Positions 29,225 to 39,120 of a DNA stretch of 54,005 nt are shown here, piece after piece; position 1 is the stretch's first letter, and every line of letters starts with the position of its first letter. This DNA comes from Acidobacteriota bacterium (lineage in GTDB: Bacteria > Acidobacteriota > Holophagae > Acanthopleuribacterales > Acanthopleuribacteraceae), in NCBI GenBank assembly GCA_002747255.1, contig PDUC01000048.1, positions 1-54,005 of the forward strand. Reading direction: 5' to 3'. The notes under the pieces are model-generated. The model was not told the origin of the DNA. It worked only from the letters and a program-made list of their open reading frames with translations, and did not search any database. The translations under genes were made by a program, and so were the position numbers.

Positions 29225-30439
29225 ATGAAGAGTATCTATATGGATTATCAAGCAACAACGCCGGTTGATCCAAGAGTTTTGGAAACAATGCTGCCCTATT
29301 TCAGTCAGCATTTTGGAAATGCAGCCAGTAGAAATCACGAACATGGCTGGGAAGCGGAGAAGGTTGTCGATTCGGCGCGTGAAACCATATCCAAAGCAAT
29401 AGGAGCTGCAAATCCATCTGAAATCATTTTTACTTCAGGTGCCACCGAAAGTGACAATCTGGCAATTCTCGGTCTTGCAAGAATGTATCAAAAAAAAGGC
29501 AAGCATGTCATTACGGTCAAGACGGAACACAAAGCCGTTCTGGACGCTTGTGCTCAATGGGAATATGAAGGTGGGAAAGTTACCTATCTCGATGTGGATA
29601 AAAAGGGTTTTATTCGTTTGGAAGAGTTGGAAAGTGCCATTCAGGATGATACCATTCTGGTTTCCGTGATGCATGCCAACAACGAGATAGGCGTTCTACA
29701 GCCCATTGAAAAAATAGGAGCCATAACAAGGAAGAAAGGAATCTTCTTTCATACAGACGCAACTCAAAGCCTGGGTAAAATACCCATCGATGTGGAAGCC
29801 ATGGGCATTGACCTGCTTTCCATGTCAGCTCATAAAATATACGGTCCCAAAGGTATAGGTGCCCTCTATGTTCGAAAGAGAAAACCGCGCGTAAGATTGA
29901 CACCTCTCATTCACGGTGGTGGTCATGAACGGGGAATGCGCTCTGGAACACTTAACGTACCTGGAATTGTAGGCTTGGCAAAGGCCATTGAACTGTGCTG
30001 TGATAACATGCAGGAACAACAGGCAAGGATCAGGAAATTAAAAGACCGTCTGTACAAAGGTTTGAAAAAAGAACTCGATGAACTCTATCTCAACGGTGAT
30101 ATGGAGCGGAGTCTGCCAGGTAACCTGAATCTGTCGTTTGCTTATGTTGAAGGTGAATCCCTGATGATGGGTATTAAGGAAATATCGGTATCCTCTGGAT
30201 CTGCCTGTACTTCGGCATCACTGGAGCCGTCGTATGTCTTGCGGGCACTCGATATTGGAGATGACCTGGCTCACTCATCCATTCGCTTTAGTATTGGACG
30301 ATTTACAACGGAAGAGGAAATAGATTACGTCATTAAGCGCGTGGTGGAAGAAGTGAAGAAATTAAGAGACATGTCCCCTTTGTATGAAATGGTCAAAGAG
30401 GGAGTCGACTTGTCAAAAATCAACTGGACAGCACATTAA
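29225..30439 (+). CDS. iscS: cysteine desulfurase IscS
   Basis: 404 residues from the ATG at 29225, just past the iscR stop; the upstream TTG at 29213 would overlap iscR without need. [18 protein letters not shown] is the family start. The PLP lysine is in [18 protein letters not shown] and the active Cys in [17 protein letters not shown]. The ending [12 protein letters not shown] matches the IscS C-tail that contacts IscU. It takes sulfur from cysteine for Fe-S clusters and for tRNA thiolation. Confidence 0.97.
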   Translation: MKSIYMDYQATTPVDPRVLETMLPYFSQHFGNAASRNHEHGWEAEKVVDSARETISKAIGAANPSEIIFTSGATESDNLAILGLARMYQKKGKHVITVKTEHKAVLDACAQWEYEGGKVTYLDVDKKGFIRLEELESAIQDDTILVSVMHANNEIGVLQPIEKIGAITRKKGIFFHTDATQSLGKIPIDVEAMGIDLLSMSAHKIYGPKGIGALYVRKRKPRVRLTPLIHGGGHERGMRSGTLNVPGIVGLAKAIELCCDNMQEQQARIRKLKDRLYKGLKKELDELYLNGDMERSLPGNLNLSFAYVEGESLMMGIKEISVSSGSACTSASLEPSYVLRALDIGDDLAHSSIRFSIGRFTTEEEIDYVIKRVVEEVKKLRDMSPLYEMVKEGVDLSKINWTAH

Positions 30440-30449
30440 GGAGAAGGAT

Positions 30450-30824
30450 ATGGCTTACAGTAAAAAAGTGATAGATCACTACAACAACCCCAGAAATGTG
30501 GGTAGTATGGATAAAAAAGATGAATTTGTCGGAACCGGAATTGTGGGAGCTCCCGAGTGCGGCGATGTCATGAAGCTCCAAATTCGGGTGGAAAAAGACA
30601 AAATAGTGGATGCCAAGTTCAAAACATTTGGTTGTGGCAGTGCCATTGCATCTTCATCCCTGGCAACCGAGATGTTAAAGGGAAAAACCATCAACGAAGC
30701 AGCGGAAATAAAAAATACGGCAATAGTTGAGGAACTGAGCCTTCCTCCAGTAAAAATACACTGTTCTGTGTTGGCGGAAGATGCCATAAAAGCTGCTATT
30801 AAAGATTACCGTGAGAAAAAGTGA
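30450..30824 (+). CDS. iscU: Fe-S cluster scaffold IscU
   Basis: 124 residues. The three scaffold cysteines are in GAPECGDVMKLQI (with the Asp), FGCGSAIASSS and KIHCSVLAEDA. LPPVK (in LSLPPVKIHC) is the exact peptide bound by the chaperone HscA, which is encoded downstream, so the two should work together. The start at 30450 follows AAGGAGAAGG. Confidence 0.97.
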   Translation: MAYSKKVIDHYNNPRNVGSMDKKDEFVGTGIVGAPECGDVMKLQIRVEKDKIVDAKFKTFGCGSAIASSSLATEMLKGKTINEAAEIKNTAIVEELSLPPVKIHCSVLAEDAIKAAIKDYREKK

Positions 30825-30831
30825 GATTGAG

Positions 30832-31158
30832 ATGTTGAAAATAACCGATCGCGCTCAAGACGAGCTGAAGCGGATTATGCGGGAAGAATGTACGGATGAC
30901 AGTACCGGCATTAGATTGGGAATAAAAGGCGGGGGATGTTCCGGTTTTAATTACGTGATGCAGTTTGAAAAGGAAAAGAGAGATTTTGATACCGTTTTCA
31001 ACGAAGAACACACGCCTATTTTCATTGACGCCAAGTCGCTGATGTATCTTGAAAACATGGAAATTGACTTTGAGTCCGATATCCTGAACAGCGGCTTTAA
31101 ATTCATCAACCCCAATGCCTCCAAGACATGTGGTTGTGGAACCTCCTTTTCTGTTTAA
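30832..31158 (+). CDS. iscA: Fe-S assembly A-type carrier IscA
   Basis: 108 residues from the ATG at 30832. The three conserved cysteines are in GIKGGGCSGFNYVMQF and KTCGCGTSFSV. The start is 7 bases after the iscU stop; the earlier GTG at 30811 would overlap iscU. A-type carriers pass clusters to target proteins. Confidence 0.95.
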   Translation: MLKITDRAQDELKRIMREECTDDSTGIRLGIKGGGCSGFNYVMQFEKEKRDFDTVFNEEHTPIFIDAKSLMYLENMEIDFESDILNSGFKFINPNASKTCGCGTSFSV

Positions 31159-31162
31159 GAAC

Positions 31163-31678
31163 ATGTCTAAAAACGTCGATTGGGCTCCTGATCTAACGAG
31201 TGAAACCATTTTAGGCAGAAACAGTTTTGCACTCTTTGGTTTACCTGTACAGCTGGAGATAGATGAAGATATACTGGAGGAAAGATATCTGAAATGGACC
31301 CAAAAGGCACATCCCGATCGCAATATCGACCATCAGGAATGGGCGATCCTGTTGACTTCGAGAATCAATCAAGCTTATGTGGAGTTGACGAATTTCAGAT
31401 TGAGAGCCGAACTGTTTTTAAAAATAAAAACGGGTTCAGAACACCCATCTGAAAACAGAAAAGCTCTTCCAAAAGGTTTTTTGAAAGAAGTTTTTAAATG
31501 GAACGAACTGCAGGAAGACGGCAGTCTCTCAATAGATGAAGTGGAAGACCGCTACGATAACTGCCTGGATGATCTAATTGCCCTGTCGAAACAGGAACCA
31601 TTGGATGAAAAACGCTTCACAGAGCAGATGAACAGTTTAAAATATTTGGAAAATTTAATCACGGCAGAAGAAAAATGA
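31163..31678 (+). CDS. hscB: Fe-S J-domain co-chaperone HscB
   Basis: 171 residues. [22 protein letters not shown] starts the J domain, and KAHPDRNID holds the HPD motif that stimulates HscA. The C-terminal three-helix part ([15 protein letters not shown] to [10 protein letters not shown]) is the IscU-binding region of HscB. The usual N-terminal zinc-binding extension is missing. Its stop overlaps the hscA start (ATGA). Confidence 0.93.
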   Translation: MSKNVDWAPDLTSETILGRNSFALFGLPVQLEIDEDILEERYLKWTQKAHPDRNIDHQEWAILLTSRINQAYVELTNFRLRAELFLKIKTGSEHPSENRKALPKGFLKEVFKWNELQEDGSLSIDEVEDRYDNCLDDLIALSKQEPLDEKRFTEQMNSLKYLENLITAEEK

Positions 31679-33489
31679 ACAACAAAGTTATAGGCATTGA
31701 TCTTGGAACGACTCACACACTGGCGGCCCATTATGAGGACGGCGCTTTACACGTCTTCAATCCCGATGATCCCCTGATACCATCTGTGGTTTCCTACCCG
31801 GGAGATAATCGCGTTTTGGTGGGAAAAGAAGCGCTGGAATATGCAAAAAAAGATCCGGAAAACACGGTATTCAGTGTCAAGCGCTTTATGGGTAAAGGAG
31901 ACGATCAGCTGGATTTACACCATCATCGCTTTCCCTTTTCTCTGCACACCCATCAGGGTCTTTGGCAGGTTCGAATTCGCGAGCGCTGGGTCAGTCCGCA
32001 GGAAATATCTGCCCATATCCTCAAACAGGTACTGGCAAGTCTTGGCGATTTTTCGGGAGAAGTTCAAGCTGTCATAACCGTTCCGGCCTATTTTAACGAT
32101 GCACAGAGACAGGCCACCCGTGACGCGGGAAAAATAGCGGGATTGAGGGTCATGCGGATTATCAATGAGCCCACTGCGGCGGCATTGGCTTACGGTTTAC
32201 ACGAAATTAAATCGGGCACGGTAGCCGTTTACGATTTGGGAGGCGGAACCTTTGACTTTTCACTTTTAAAGGTCACCAACGGTGTTTTTCGTGTCTTGAG
32301 TACCCACGGAAACACCTTCTTGGGCGGAGACGATTTTGATGAAGCGTTGATGGCCGATATGCTGGAAAAAAAGGGAATGTCCATGTGCCAACTCAATCAG
32401 AAGGAGCTTCACGACCTTAGAATTCATGCGAAAACCATTAAAGAGACGCTTACAGAAAAGGAAGAAGTAACAGAATTAATCAAGGTTGGAAAACACGAAA
32501 TGGAAGTGTCTTATACCCGGGAGACCTTCAACCAGCTTATTCAGCCTTTTGTCAAACACACCTTGGATTCATGTCAAAAAGCGCTTAGAGACGCAGGTAA
32601 ACGCAAACGCGACATCAGCCATGTTATTTTAGTGGGTGGATCTTCAAGGGTTCCTCTTGTGAGAGAGATGCTGAAGTCCTTCTTCAAAAAGGAACTGTTC
32701 TGCTCGCTCAATCCGGATTACGTTGTGGCAATGGGTGCGGCCATGCAGGCTTCGTTAATACACGATTCGGTACAGGATATGCTCCTGATGGATGTAACGC
32801 CTTTGTCCATTGGCCTGGAAACGGTAGGCGGCGGTGTCACCAAAATCATTATGCGGAATACACCCATTCCGGCTCAGGCCAGCGAAAAATTTACGACTTA
32901 CGCGGACAATCAAACGGCCATCGATTTTCACATCCTGCAGGGCGAGCGAGAACTCGTTGAAGATAATATCTCCCTGGCCAGATTCAAACTGCGGGGTATT
33001 CCTCCTATGGCAGCGGGTATGGCGGTGGTTCACGTTGACTTTCGAATCGATGCCGATGGTATATTGACCGTACAAGCTAAAGAGGAAAAAAGCGGACTGG
33101 AAGCTGCCGTGGAAGTGGTTCCCTCACACGGTTTGAGTATGGAAAAGGTAAAAGACATTATTACGCAGTCCATCTTGCACGCCCGTGAAGATTTTGATCA
33201 TGTGAGATTGATAGCAGCCCGAACAGATGCGCAAACCTTGATTCAAGCAACCCAGAAAGCGCTTCAGCAAAATCCGGATCTGATCGGAGACGATAGAGAG
33301 TACCTCCAAGACCTGGTGGAAGAACTGAGCAAGGTCTGTGAAGGCAGAGATATTGCCGCCATAGAGGAAGGAACAGACAAACTCAACAGGGAAACCACAC
33401 TTTTGGCGGAAAGCCTGGTGTCTCATGCGGTTCTCGATATGGTTGAAGGAAAGACCATAGAGGAGCTATCCAAGCAGGATAAGGAATGA
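31675..33489 (+). CDS. hscA: Fe-S chaperone HscA (Hsp70)
   Basis: 604 residues. [37 protein letters not shown] and [16 protein letters not shown] are the Hsp70 nucleotide-binding motifs; [13 protein letters not shown] is typical. The substrate domain begins around residue 380 ([19 protein letters not shown]). The gene is inside the isc operon, and IscU carries the LPPVK target motif. It is somewhat diverged from DnaK, as expected for HscA. Confidence 0.95.
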   Translation: MNNKVIGIDLGTTHTLAAHYEDGALHVFNPDDPLIPSVVSYPGDNRVLVGKEALEYAKKDPENTVFSVKRFMGKGDDQLDLHHHRFPFSLHTHQGLWQVRIRERWVSPQEISAHILKQVLASLGDFSGEVQAVITVPAYFNDAQRQATRDAGKIAGLRVMRIINEPTAAALAYGLHEIKSGTVAVYDLGGGTFDFSLLKVTNGVFRVLSTHGNTFLGGDDFDEALMADMLEKKGMSMCQLNQKELHDLRIHAKTIKETLTEKEEVTELIKVGKHEMEVSYTRETFNQLIQPFVKHTLDSCQKALRDAGKRKRDISHVILVGGSSRVPLVREMLKSFFKKELFCSLNPDYVVAMGAAMQASLIHDSVQDMLLMDVTPLSIGLETVGGGVTKIIMRNTPIPAQASEKFTTYADNQTAIDFHILQGERELVEDNISLARFKLRGIPPMAAGMAVVHVDFRIDADGILTVQAKEEKSGLEAAVEVVPSHGLSMEKVKDIITQSILHAREDFDHVRLIAARTDAQTLIQATQKALQQNPDLIGDDREYLQDLVEELSKVCEGRDIAAIEEGTDKLNRETTLLAESLVSHAVLDMVEGKTIEELSKQDKE

Positions 33490-34457
33490 AGCATCTTTTC
33501 AATCAATTGAAAAAAAAGCAGGGGTATGACAATCGCCATAAAATGTGTCCTCATTGTGGCCGGTTTGTCAGTGAGGGAGACACGAAATGTTCCTATTGCG
33601 ATGGCAATATAGGGCACATCCGGGTTTCCAAAACTCGCGGTTCCATGCAAAGTGATGGAAGACTGGAAACCGTCATGACAGCAGCGGGAATCTGCATTCT
33701 CTTCTACATGATTCAAGCCATGAAATCCCATGAACTAATGGGTTATATCCTAGAATTACCGGGCGTTCCAGATATTCAGTTTCCTGAAGGATCGCTCTTC
33801 AGTGCCTATCTGAATCCCAGTACCGTGGTTTCTATTTTTGCTGGATCCATTGTTGTACCCAACGCTCTTGGAACGGAAGTGTGGCGCAACTTGCAGTACA
33901 TGTTTCTGCATGGAGGACCCTTTCATCTTTTTTTCAACCTCTCTGCCCTTTCTTATCTTGGAATCCAGATAAAAGAGTATTTCGGCATACGCAGATTCTG
34001 GGTTTTACTGGTTGTTTCGGGTTTTGTCGGTGGACTTTGCAACGCGTTGGTCTCCTATTGGCAATCTGATTATCCAGGTAATACTGTGGGAATATCTGGT
34101 GCGATCTTTGGTTTAGCAGGTGCTCTATACAGTTACTACCGTGCAACAGGTGATGTTCTTTTAGCAGATAAGTATAAAAAATTTCTTGTATTTATTAACA
34201 TTCTTTTTATAGTTGTTTCCATGATTGGGGTACCTATTGCCAATTCGGCACACCTTGGCGGAATGTTCACCGGTATGGCGTTGGGCTACCTGATGCACAT
34301 CAAATCGTCATGGAAACTCTTGCAGGTATTTGAACAGGTTGCGTTGATTGCGCTTGCTGTTTTGTGGTTTTATGGTCTCTATCGGGTCGCCCTCAACCTA
34401 AGTGACTTGGATGCATCTTTTCGCTATTACCAATCTACCTTTTTATTGTTTTCCTAA
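33486..34457 (+). CDS. rhomboid-family intramembrane serine protease with N-terminal zinc ribbon
   Basis: 323 residues. [19 protein letters not shown] zinc ribbon at about 21-38 comes before the membrane part. Rhomboid motifs: [16 protein letters not shown], the catalytic Ser in [15 protein letters not shown], and the catalytic His in [15 protein letters not shown]. Rhomboids cut membrane-spanning helices. It overlaps the hscA stop (ATGA), so it is translated as part of the isc operon. Why a rhomboid would share that operon is unknown; zinc-ribbon rhomboids occur widely in bacteria. Confidence 0.88.
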   Translation: MKHLFNQLKKKQGYDNRHKMCPHCGRFVSEGDTKCSYCDGNIGHIRVSKTRGSMQSDGRLETVMTAAGICILFYMIQAMKSHELMGYILELPGVPDIQFPEGSLFSAYLNPSTVVSIFAGSIVVPNALGTEVWRNLQYMFLHGGPFHLFFNLSALSYLGIQIKEYFGIRRFWVLLVVSGFVGGLCNALVSYWQSDYPGNTVGISGAIFGLAGALYSYYRATGDVLLADKYKKFLVFINILFIVVSMIGVPIANSAHLGGMFTGMALGYLMHIKSSWKLLQVFEQVALIALAVLWFYGLYRVALNLSDLDASFRYYQSTFLLFS

Positions 34458-34518
34458 TTGAAAGACAAGAAAGTCAATGAGCGTCATAAATGGTTACATA
34501 CTTACGAGAGGAGAAGGC

Positions 34519-35160
34519 ATGTTTGAATTCGGGATGGTACAAATTGCCGGAATTAGCAATACAGAGGAAGCCAAAATGCTCGAAAGCTTAGGGGTTGTGT
34601 ACCTTGGCTTTCCCTTGTTTCTTGACTACCACCGTGAGGATTGTCCTCCGGAAGAGGTAAAGAAAACAATAGCAGCATTGGCACCAAGTACCATTCCCGT
34701 GCTGATAACCTATCTCGATCAACCGCAGGAAATTATAGACCTTTGTAGCTTTCTCGATGTTTCCGTGGTTCAGCTTCACGCTGAAATGCAATACCAGGAG
34801 CTGAAGTCACTGAAAAAGAACGCACCACAAATAGAAATAATTAAAAGTCTTATTATTGGAAAGGAAGATCGGTGTCTTTACCAAAAAGTCAAACAGCTTG
34901 AACCTTTTGTCGATGTGTTTTTAACGGATACCTTCGATCCTGAAACCGGAGCAAGTGGTGCGACTGGAAAAACGCATAATTGGTCGCTCAGTGGCGAATT
35001 AGCCGCAAGCTTAAATAAGCCGCTCATCCTGGCTGGAGGTCTCAACCCTTCAAATATTCAGGACGCGATAGCCGAAGTAAAACCGCACGGAGTCGATAGC
35101 CATACAGGTGTAGAAAATGAAAGCGGGATGAAAGATCCCGATAAAGTGAGTTTGTTTTAA
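34519..35160 (+). CDS. phosphoribosylanthranilate isomerase-like protein lacking the catalytic Cys
   Basis: 213 residues with a TrpF-like (beta/alpha)8 pattern: GVVYLGFPLFLDYH, VSVVQLHAEMQYQELKSL, and DVFLTDTFDPETGASGATGK. The C-terminus has PLILAGGLNPSNIQDAI and PHGVDSHTGVENESGMKDP, which follow TrpF closely. The catalytic acid Asp seems kept in LTDT. The usual N-terminal KICGIT is here QIAGIS, so the catalytic Cys is Ala. No other trp genes are nearby. It may have a different substrate or be inactive. The ATG at 34519 follows GAGAGGAGAAGG. Confidence 0.8.
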   Translation: MFEFGMVQIAGISNTEEAKMLESLGVVYLGFPLFLDYHREDCPPEEVKKTIAALAPSTIPVLITYLDQPQEIIDLCSFLDVSVVQLHAEMQYQELKSLKKNAPQIEIIKSLIIGKEDRCLYQKVKQLEPFVDVFLTDTFDPETGASGATGKTHNWSLSGELAASLNKPLILAGGLNPSNIQDAIAEVKPHGVDSHTGVENESGMKDPDKVSLF

Positions 35161-35172
35161 AAAAAAGCGGAA

Positions 35173-35203
35173 GAGGCTTTCTCCAGATTATGAGAAGCCT
35201 CGG
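35173..35203. terminator. stem-loop after the TrpF-like gene
   Basis: GAGGCTTTCTC and GAGAAGCCTC pair across an eight-base loop with one bulged base. It lacks a clear run of T behind it, so it may stop transcription weakly or protect the 3' end. Confidence 0.45.
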
Positions 35204-35324
35204 ATTAGGTGGATAAATAGAATATCTTTGAGGTAAGATACATGCTGGTCTGAATATGATCAGGTCTTTTTTAGCTCTGCTGTATATCAGAGCCGATTCA
35301 ACATAGATAAAGCAGGTTCAGAAT

Positions 35325-37307
35325 ATGAAACACACTCTCTTATCCACCATCCTTTTTCTCTTTCCTTTGGTTCTTGTTGGGCAGCAAACCGACTTGAATC
35401 AGCGTGGTATTGATCCCAAAGTTGACTACAACAAGCTCTTTCAGAAGACAACAACTCTGGGTATACCCTGGGATGATCGCAACTTGAATATCACCAAAGA
35501 TGACCTGGACATTCTTCCAGCTGGTGAATATGACGACGTGTCGAAAATACCCGTTTTCTATCGAATTCTCTTCAGGAAAGAGTATCCCAATATGAAAACA
35601 AAGGGAAAGGGGCAGTACCCGCTCTCGGCACCGGAAGTCTTTGAGGTTCTTTATGGCGGTCTTATGCGGGATGGATACGTTGAAGGGGAAAATCCGATTC
35701 AGGTCAATTCAGAAGTTGAGATAACCTCCGGCAGGAAGTCAGCCGAATCGGCCATAGCAATCAATCCGGTTGATCCGAATCTCGTTATTGCAGGTGTCAA
35801 CGGTCCTACTGGTCAGGAGATGTACTTCTCTCAAGATGCTGGTTTAACCTGGACAAGATCCACATCCAATCTGGGTAATTCCTGCTGCGATCCTACTGTG
35901 GGTTGGTCACCAGATGGTCAGATAGCTTATATGGCACAACTAGGCACATGTTTTTTGGTGTGTAACATAGAATTTTTTACTTCGACCGACTATGGTCAAA
36001 CTTGGGGAAATAAAGTTACCGTTGCGGATGGGATGAATAACGATAAAGAATTTATCCATGTGGATCTGCATCCCACATCGCCTTATTATGGCAATGTTTA
36101 CATACACTACCATTCTTTCAATGAAATTAAGTTTGCTCATTCGACTGATAATGGACAGACCTTTTCAACCCCCATCTCTTTTTCCGGGACAAGAGGTATT
36201 GGTGGTGATATAACAACCGACACTCAGGGAAAAATCTATCATGTATGGCAAAGTATGGAAACCAAAACGGTTCGATTGAATTTATCAACGGATGGTGGTC
36301 AGAGCTTTTCACCAATGACAGCCATTTCCAATTTGAATGCCGAGTTTAATTACTTTATTCCCTGTTTTGATAACCGCGGGGTCCCTGTGATTGTCAATAC
36401 AGCGGCTGATATCAGTGGCGGCCCTTTTACTGATTATGTCTATGTTTGTTGGAATGACCTTCAAGGGCCTGAATCGACACCTGAGGAAAATCACAGTAGT
36501 ATTACCGTCGCCCGAAGCAGTGACGGAGGGAATACCTGGGAACTTGCCACACCGCACACCATGGATGATATTCAAACAGTCGATCGCTTTAACCCCTGGC
36601 TGGATGTGGACTCTCAGGGCAGAGTTCATCTTGTTTACTACAGTACGCAGAACGACCCGGCAAGACTTAAACCAGACCTGTATCACACTATTTCACTCAA
36701 TGGTGGGGTTGACTGGGAAACGCCGGTCCGAGTTACTGCGGTCAGCTCCAACTACATTGCCGATAATTTTCAATGGGGAGATTACAACGGTATGTCCATT
36801 GTGGGCGATCAGGTTCGTCCCATTTGGACAGATAACCGAGCCAGTGTCAGTTCGTTTACAGCTGATATGAGAACGGACAATCTGCCAAGTGACTTTTCCA
36901 TGAGAGCTGATACGTCTTCTTTTACCCTGTGTATGGGCGCTTCAATAGAACCTTTTACCCTGGAACTGCAAGGTATTAATGGTTTTTCCGACTCTGTCAA
37001 CCTCAGTTTTGCAGCACTTCCAGCAGGGTTTTCCGGTCAGTTTCAACCTGCTACGATAGCGGTTCCCGGTCAGTCCACCGTCTCACTTTCTACAGATACA
37101 AACGCGCAAGAGGGCTTGCACGCGATTACAATTCAGGCACAATCCGGTGAGTTGATTCACGATGTGAGTGTGGAAGTCTACGTGCGAACTCAGGATGTAA
37201 CCACCACATCCGGGTTGTGGCGTCAGCAAAACAGCTATTATGACTTTAATCAAAGTGGAGTGGTCGATTTGCTCGACTTGATCATGTTATTCAGCTGTTA
37301 TCCATAA
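35325..37307 (+). CDS. secreted Asp-box (sialidase-like propeller) protein with dockerin-like C-terminus
   Basis: 660 residues. Signal peptide MKHTLLSTILFLFPLVLVGQ. At least five Asp boxes: SQDAGLTW, STDYGQTW, STDNGQTF, STDGGQSF and SSDGGNTW, with a weaker SLNGGVDW. These mark a beta-propeller like sialidases or related exo-enzymes. A region of about residues 530-630 looks like an Ig-type fold. The end YYDFNQSGVVDLLDLIMLF matches a single calcium-binding dockerin/EF-hand loop, a tag common on secreted proteins. No sialidase FRIP motif or catalytic set was seen, so enzyme activity is uncertain. Confidence 0.85.
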   Translation: MKHTLLSTILFLFPLVLVGQQTDLNQRGIDPKVDYNKLFQKTTTLGIPWDDRNLNITKDDLDILPAGEYDDVSKIPVFYRILFRKEYPNMKTKGKGQYPLSAPEVFEVLYGGLMRDGYVEGENPIQVNSEVEITSGRKSAESAIAINPVDPNLVIAGVNGPTGQEMYFSQDAGLTWTRSTSNLGNSCCDPTVGWSPDGQIAYMAQLGTCFLVCNIEFFTSTDYGQTWGNKVTVADGMNNDKEFIHVDLHPTSPYYGNVYIHYHSFNEIKFAHSTDNGQTFSTPISFSGTRGIGGDITTDTQGKIYHVWQSMETKTVRLNLSTDGGQSFSPMTAISNLNAEFNYFIPCFDNRGVPVIVNTAADISGGPFTDYVYVCWNDLQGPESTPEENHSSITVARSSDGGNTWELATPHTMDDIQTVDRFNPWLDVDSQGRVHLVYYSTQNDPARLKPDLYHTISLNGGVDWETPVRVTAVSSNYIADNFQWGDYNGMSIVGDQVRPIWTDNRASVSSFTADMRTDNLPSDFSMRADTSSFTLCMGASIEPFTLELQGINGFSDSVNLSFAALPAGFSGQFQPATIAVPGQSTVSLSTDTNAQEGLHAITIQAQSGELIHDVSVEVYVRTQDVTTTSGLWRQQNSYYDFNQSGVVDLLDLIMLFSCYP

Positions 37308-37330
37308 TTAAAACAAAGGGGACTTCGGTG

Positions 37331-39040
37331 ATGAAACTCAGCCTTTTTCTTGAATATGCAAGAGGTGAACGACCAGTCAATCTCACTCTCAAAGGGGGAA
37401 CGGTTGTCGATGTTTATACAAGCAGCTTGAAAAAGGCCGATGTTTCAATTGCCGGCGATCAAATCATCATGGTCGGGCCTTCTCTTTCGGCAGAAAGAGA
37501 GGTTGACTGCACCGGTAAGTACCTCTGTCCGGGATTTATTGATGCCCATGTCCACATAGAATCGTCGCTCATGACACCTTTTGCTTTTGGAAATGCTGTC
37601 GTTCCCCTGGGAACGACTTCAGTGGTAGCCGATCCCCACGAAATAGCCAATGTTGCCGGGGTCAAAGGCATTCATTTTATGATTCAAAGTGGGCGCAAAA
37701 GTCCGCTTTCTGTTTTTTATAAAGCGCCCTCCTGTGTTCCAGCCACTCCGTTTGGAACAGCGGGAGCCAATCTCAGTGCAGACGATCTCACACCTCTCCT
37801 TGAATATGAAGAAGTCATCGGTTTGGCAGAGATGATGAACTTTCCCGGTCTTGTTTTTGGGGATCCCGGAGCTCTGAATAAAATGGAGGCATTTTCCGGT
37901 CAGCATATCGATGGTCATTCTCCCGGTCAATCGGGACCTCTTCTTCAGGCTTATGCGGGCGCCGGAATAACAACAGACCACGAGTGTATGACTCAGGATG
38001 AGATGAACGAGCGACTGTCCCTGGGTATGCATGTCCTCATCCGCGAGGGAAGTGCCGCAAAGAACCTGATGGCTCTTCTACCTTCCATCACACCTGAAAA
38101 CGCGAGGTATTGTTCGTTCTGCACGGATGATCGTCATCCTGCTGAAATAATGGCAGAGGGTCATATTAACTACATGGTGAAAGAGGCCGTGAAGTTCGGA
38201 ATTGATCCTGTGGAAGCAATCCGGCTGGCGACCATCAACAGTGCGGAGTGTTTTCATTTAAAGGATCGCGGTGCGCTGGCACCTGGGAAACGAGCTGATG
38301 TTTTAATTCTGCCTGATTTGTGCGACTTTAAACCGCAAAGCGTTTATGTGGGCGGTGAGCTGGTTGCGAAAAATGGTCAAATGCAGAGTAATTTCGAAGA
38401 CAACTCTCTGGCTTTTGAATTACCGGACACCTTTCATGTCAAAGACAGACAACCGTCTTTGAACGTACCTTATAATGGTGGGTTGCTGAATGTCATTGAA
38501 ACCATTCCCGATCAGCTTCTAACGAAGTGGGAAAAGGTTGAGCCTGCTGTTTTGGATGGTCATTTAACTGCAGACACTGAAAAGGACATCCTCAAAATTG
38601 CCGTTGTGGAGAGACATCTGGGATCAGGTAATGTGGGTATCGGGTTCATTAAAGGTTTTGGTCTAAAAACAGGAGCCATTGCGGGCAGTGTGGGACATGA
38701 TGCGCATAATCTCACAGTTGTCGGTTGCGACGATCAGTCCATGCAGACGGCCATAGAGCACGTCTGTAAAATGAAAGGCGGTTTGGTGGCCGCACAAGGC
38801 AATCGTGTTCTTGCAGAGTGTGCGCTTCCTGTAGGCGGACTTATGAGTGAAAAACCCATGAGTAAAATCCAAGAAGAAATGGAAAAATTGCTCGATCAAG
38901 CCAGAAAAATGGGAAGCCATTTAAAAGACCCCTTCATGACGCTGAGTTTTATGAGTCTGGAAGTGATTCCAGAGCTGAAACTCACCGATCAGGGCCTGGT
39001 GGATACACAAAAAATGAAGTTTGTCGATTTGACGAGCTGA
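37331..39040 (+). CDS. ade: adenine deaminase
   Basis: 569 residues. The metal-binding start CPGFIDAHVHIESSLMTP, DPHEIANVAG, the IDGHSPGQSGPLLQAY loop, TTDHECMTQDE and FCTDDRHPAEIM are adenine deaminase signatures. The C-terminal VGGLMSEKP is also conserved. It converts adenine to hypoxanthine with release of ammonia, using two metal ions. The ATG at 37331 sits 8 bases after AAAGGGGA; the GTG one codon earlier is less likely. It follows the Asp-box gene by 23 bases. Confidence 0.96.
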   Translation: MKLSLFLEYARGERPVNLTLKGGTVVDVYTSSLKKADVSIAGDQIIMVGPSLSAEREVDCTGKYLCPGFIDAHVHIESSLMTPFAFGNAVVPLGTTSVVADPHEIANVAGVKGIHFMIQSGRKSPLSVFYKAPSCVPATPFGTAGANLSADDLTPLLEYEEVIGLAEMMNFPGLVFGDPGALNKMEAFSGQHIDGHSPGQSGPLLQAYAGAGITTDHECMTQDEMNERLSLGMHVLIREGSAAKNLMALLPSITPENARYCSFCTDDRHPAEIMAEGHINYMVKEAVKFGIDPVEAIRLATINSAECFHLKDRGALAPGKRADVLILPDLCDFKPQSVYVGGELVAKNGQMQSNFEDNSLAFELPDTFHVKDRQPSLNVPYNGGLLNVIETIPDQLLTKWEKVEPAVLDGHLTADTEKDILKIAVVERHLGSGNVGIGFIKGFGLKTGAIAGSVGHDAHNLTVVGCDDQSMQTAIEHVCKMKGGLVAAQGNRVLAECALPVGGLMSEKPMSKIQEEMEKLLDQARKMGSHLKDPFMTLSFMSLEVIPELKLTDQGLVDTQKMKFVDLTS

Positions 39041-39120
39041 CAAGACAGCGACCACTTCCTTCAAATATTTTTTCATCATCACTAATTCTGCAAAGGCAAC
39101 TGAAAAAAGCAGACAACGGT

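Noticed and set aside
30799-31323. 174-aa minus-strand ORF over iscA/hscB
   Set aside because: Antisense to two clear isc genes.
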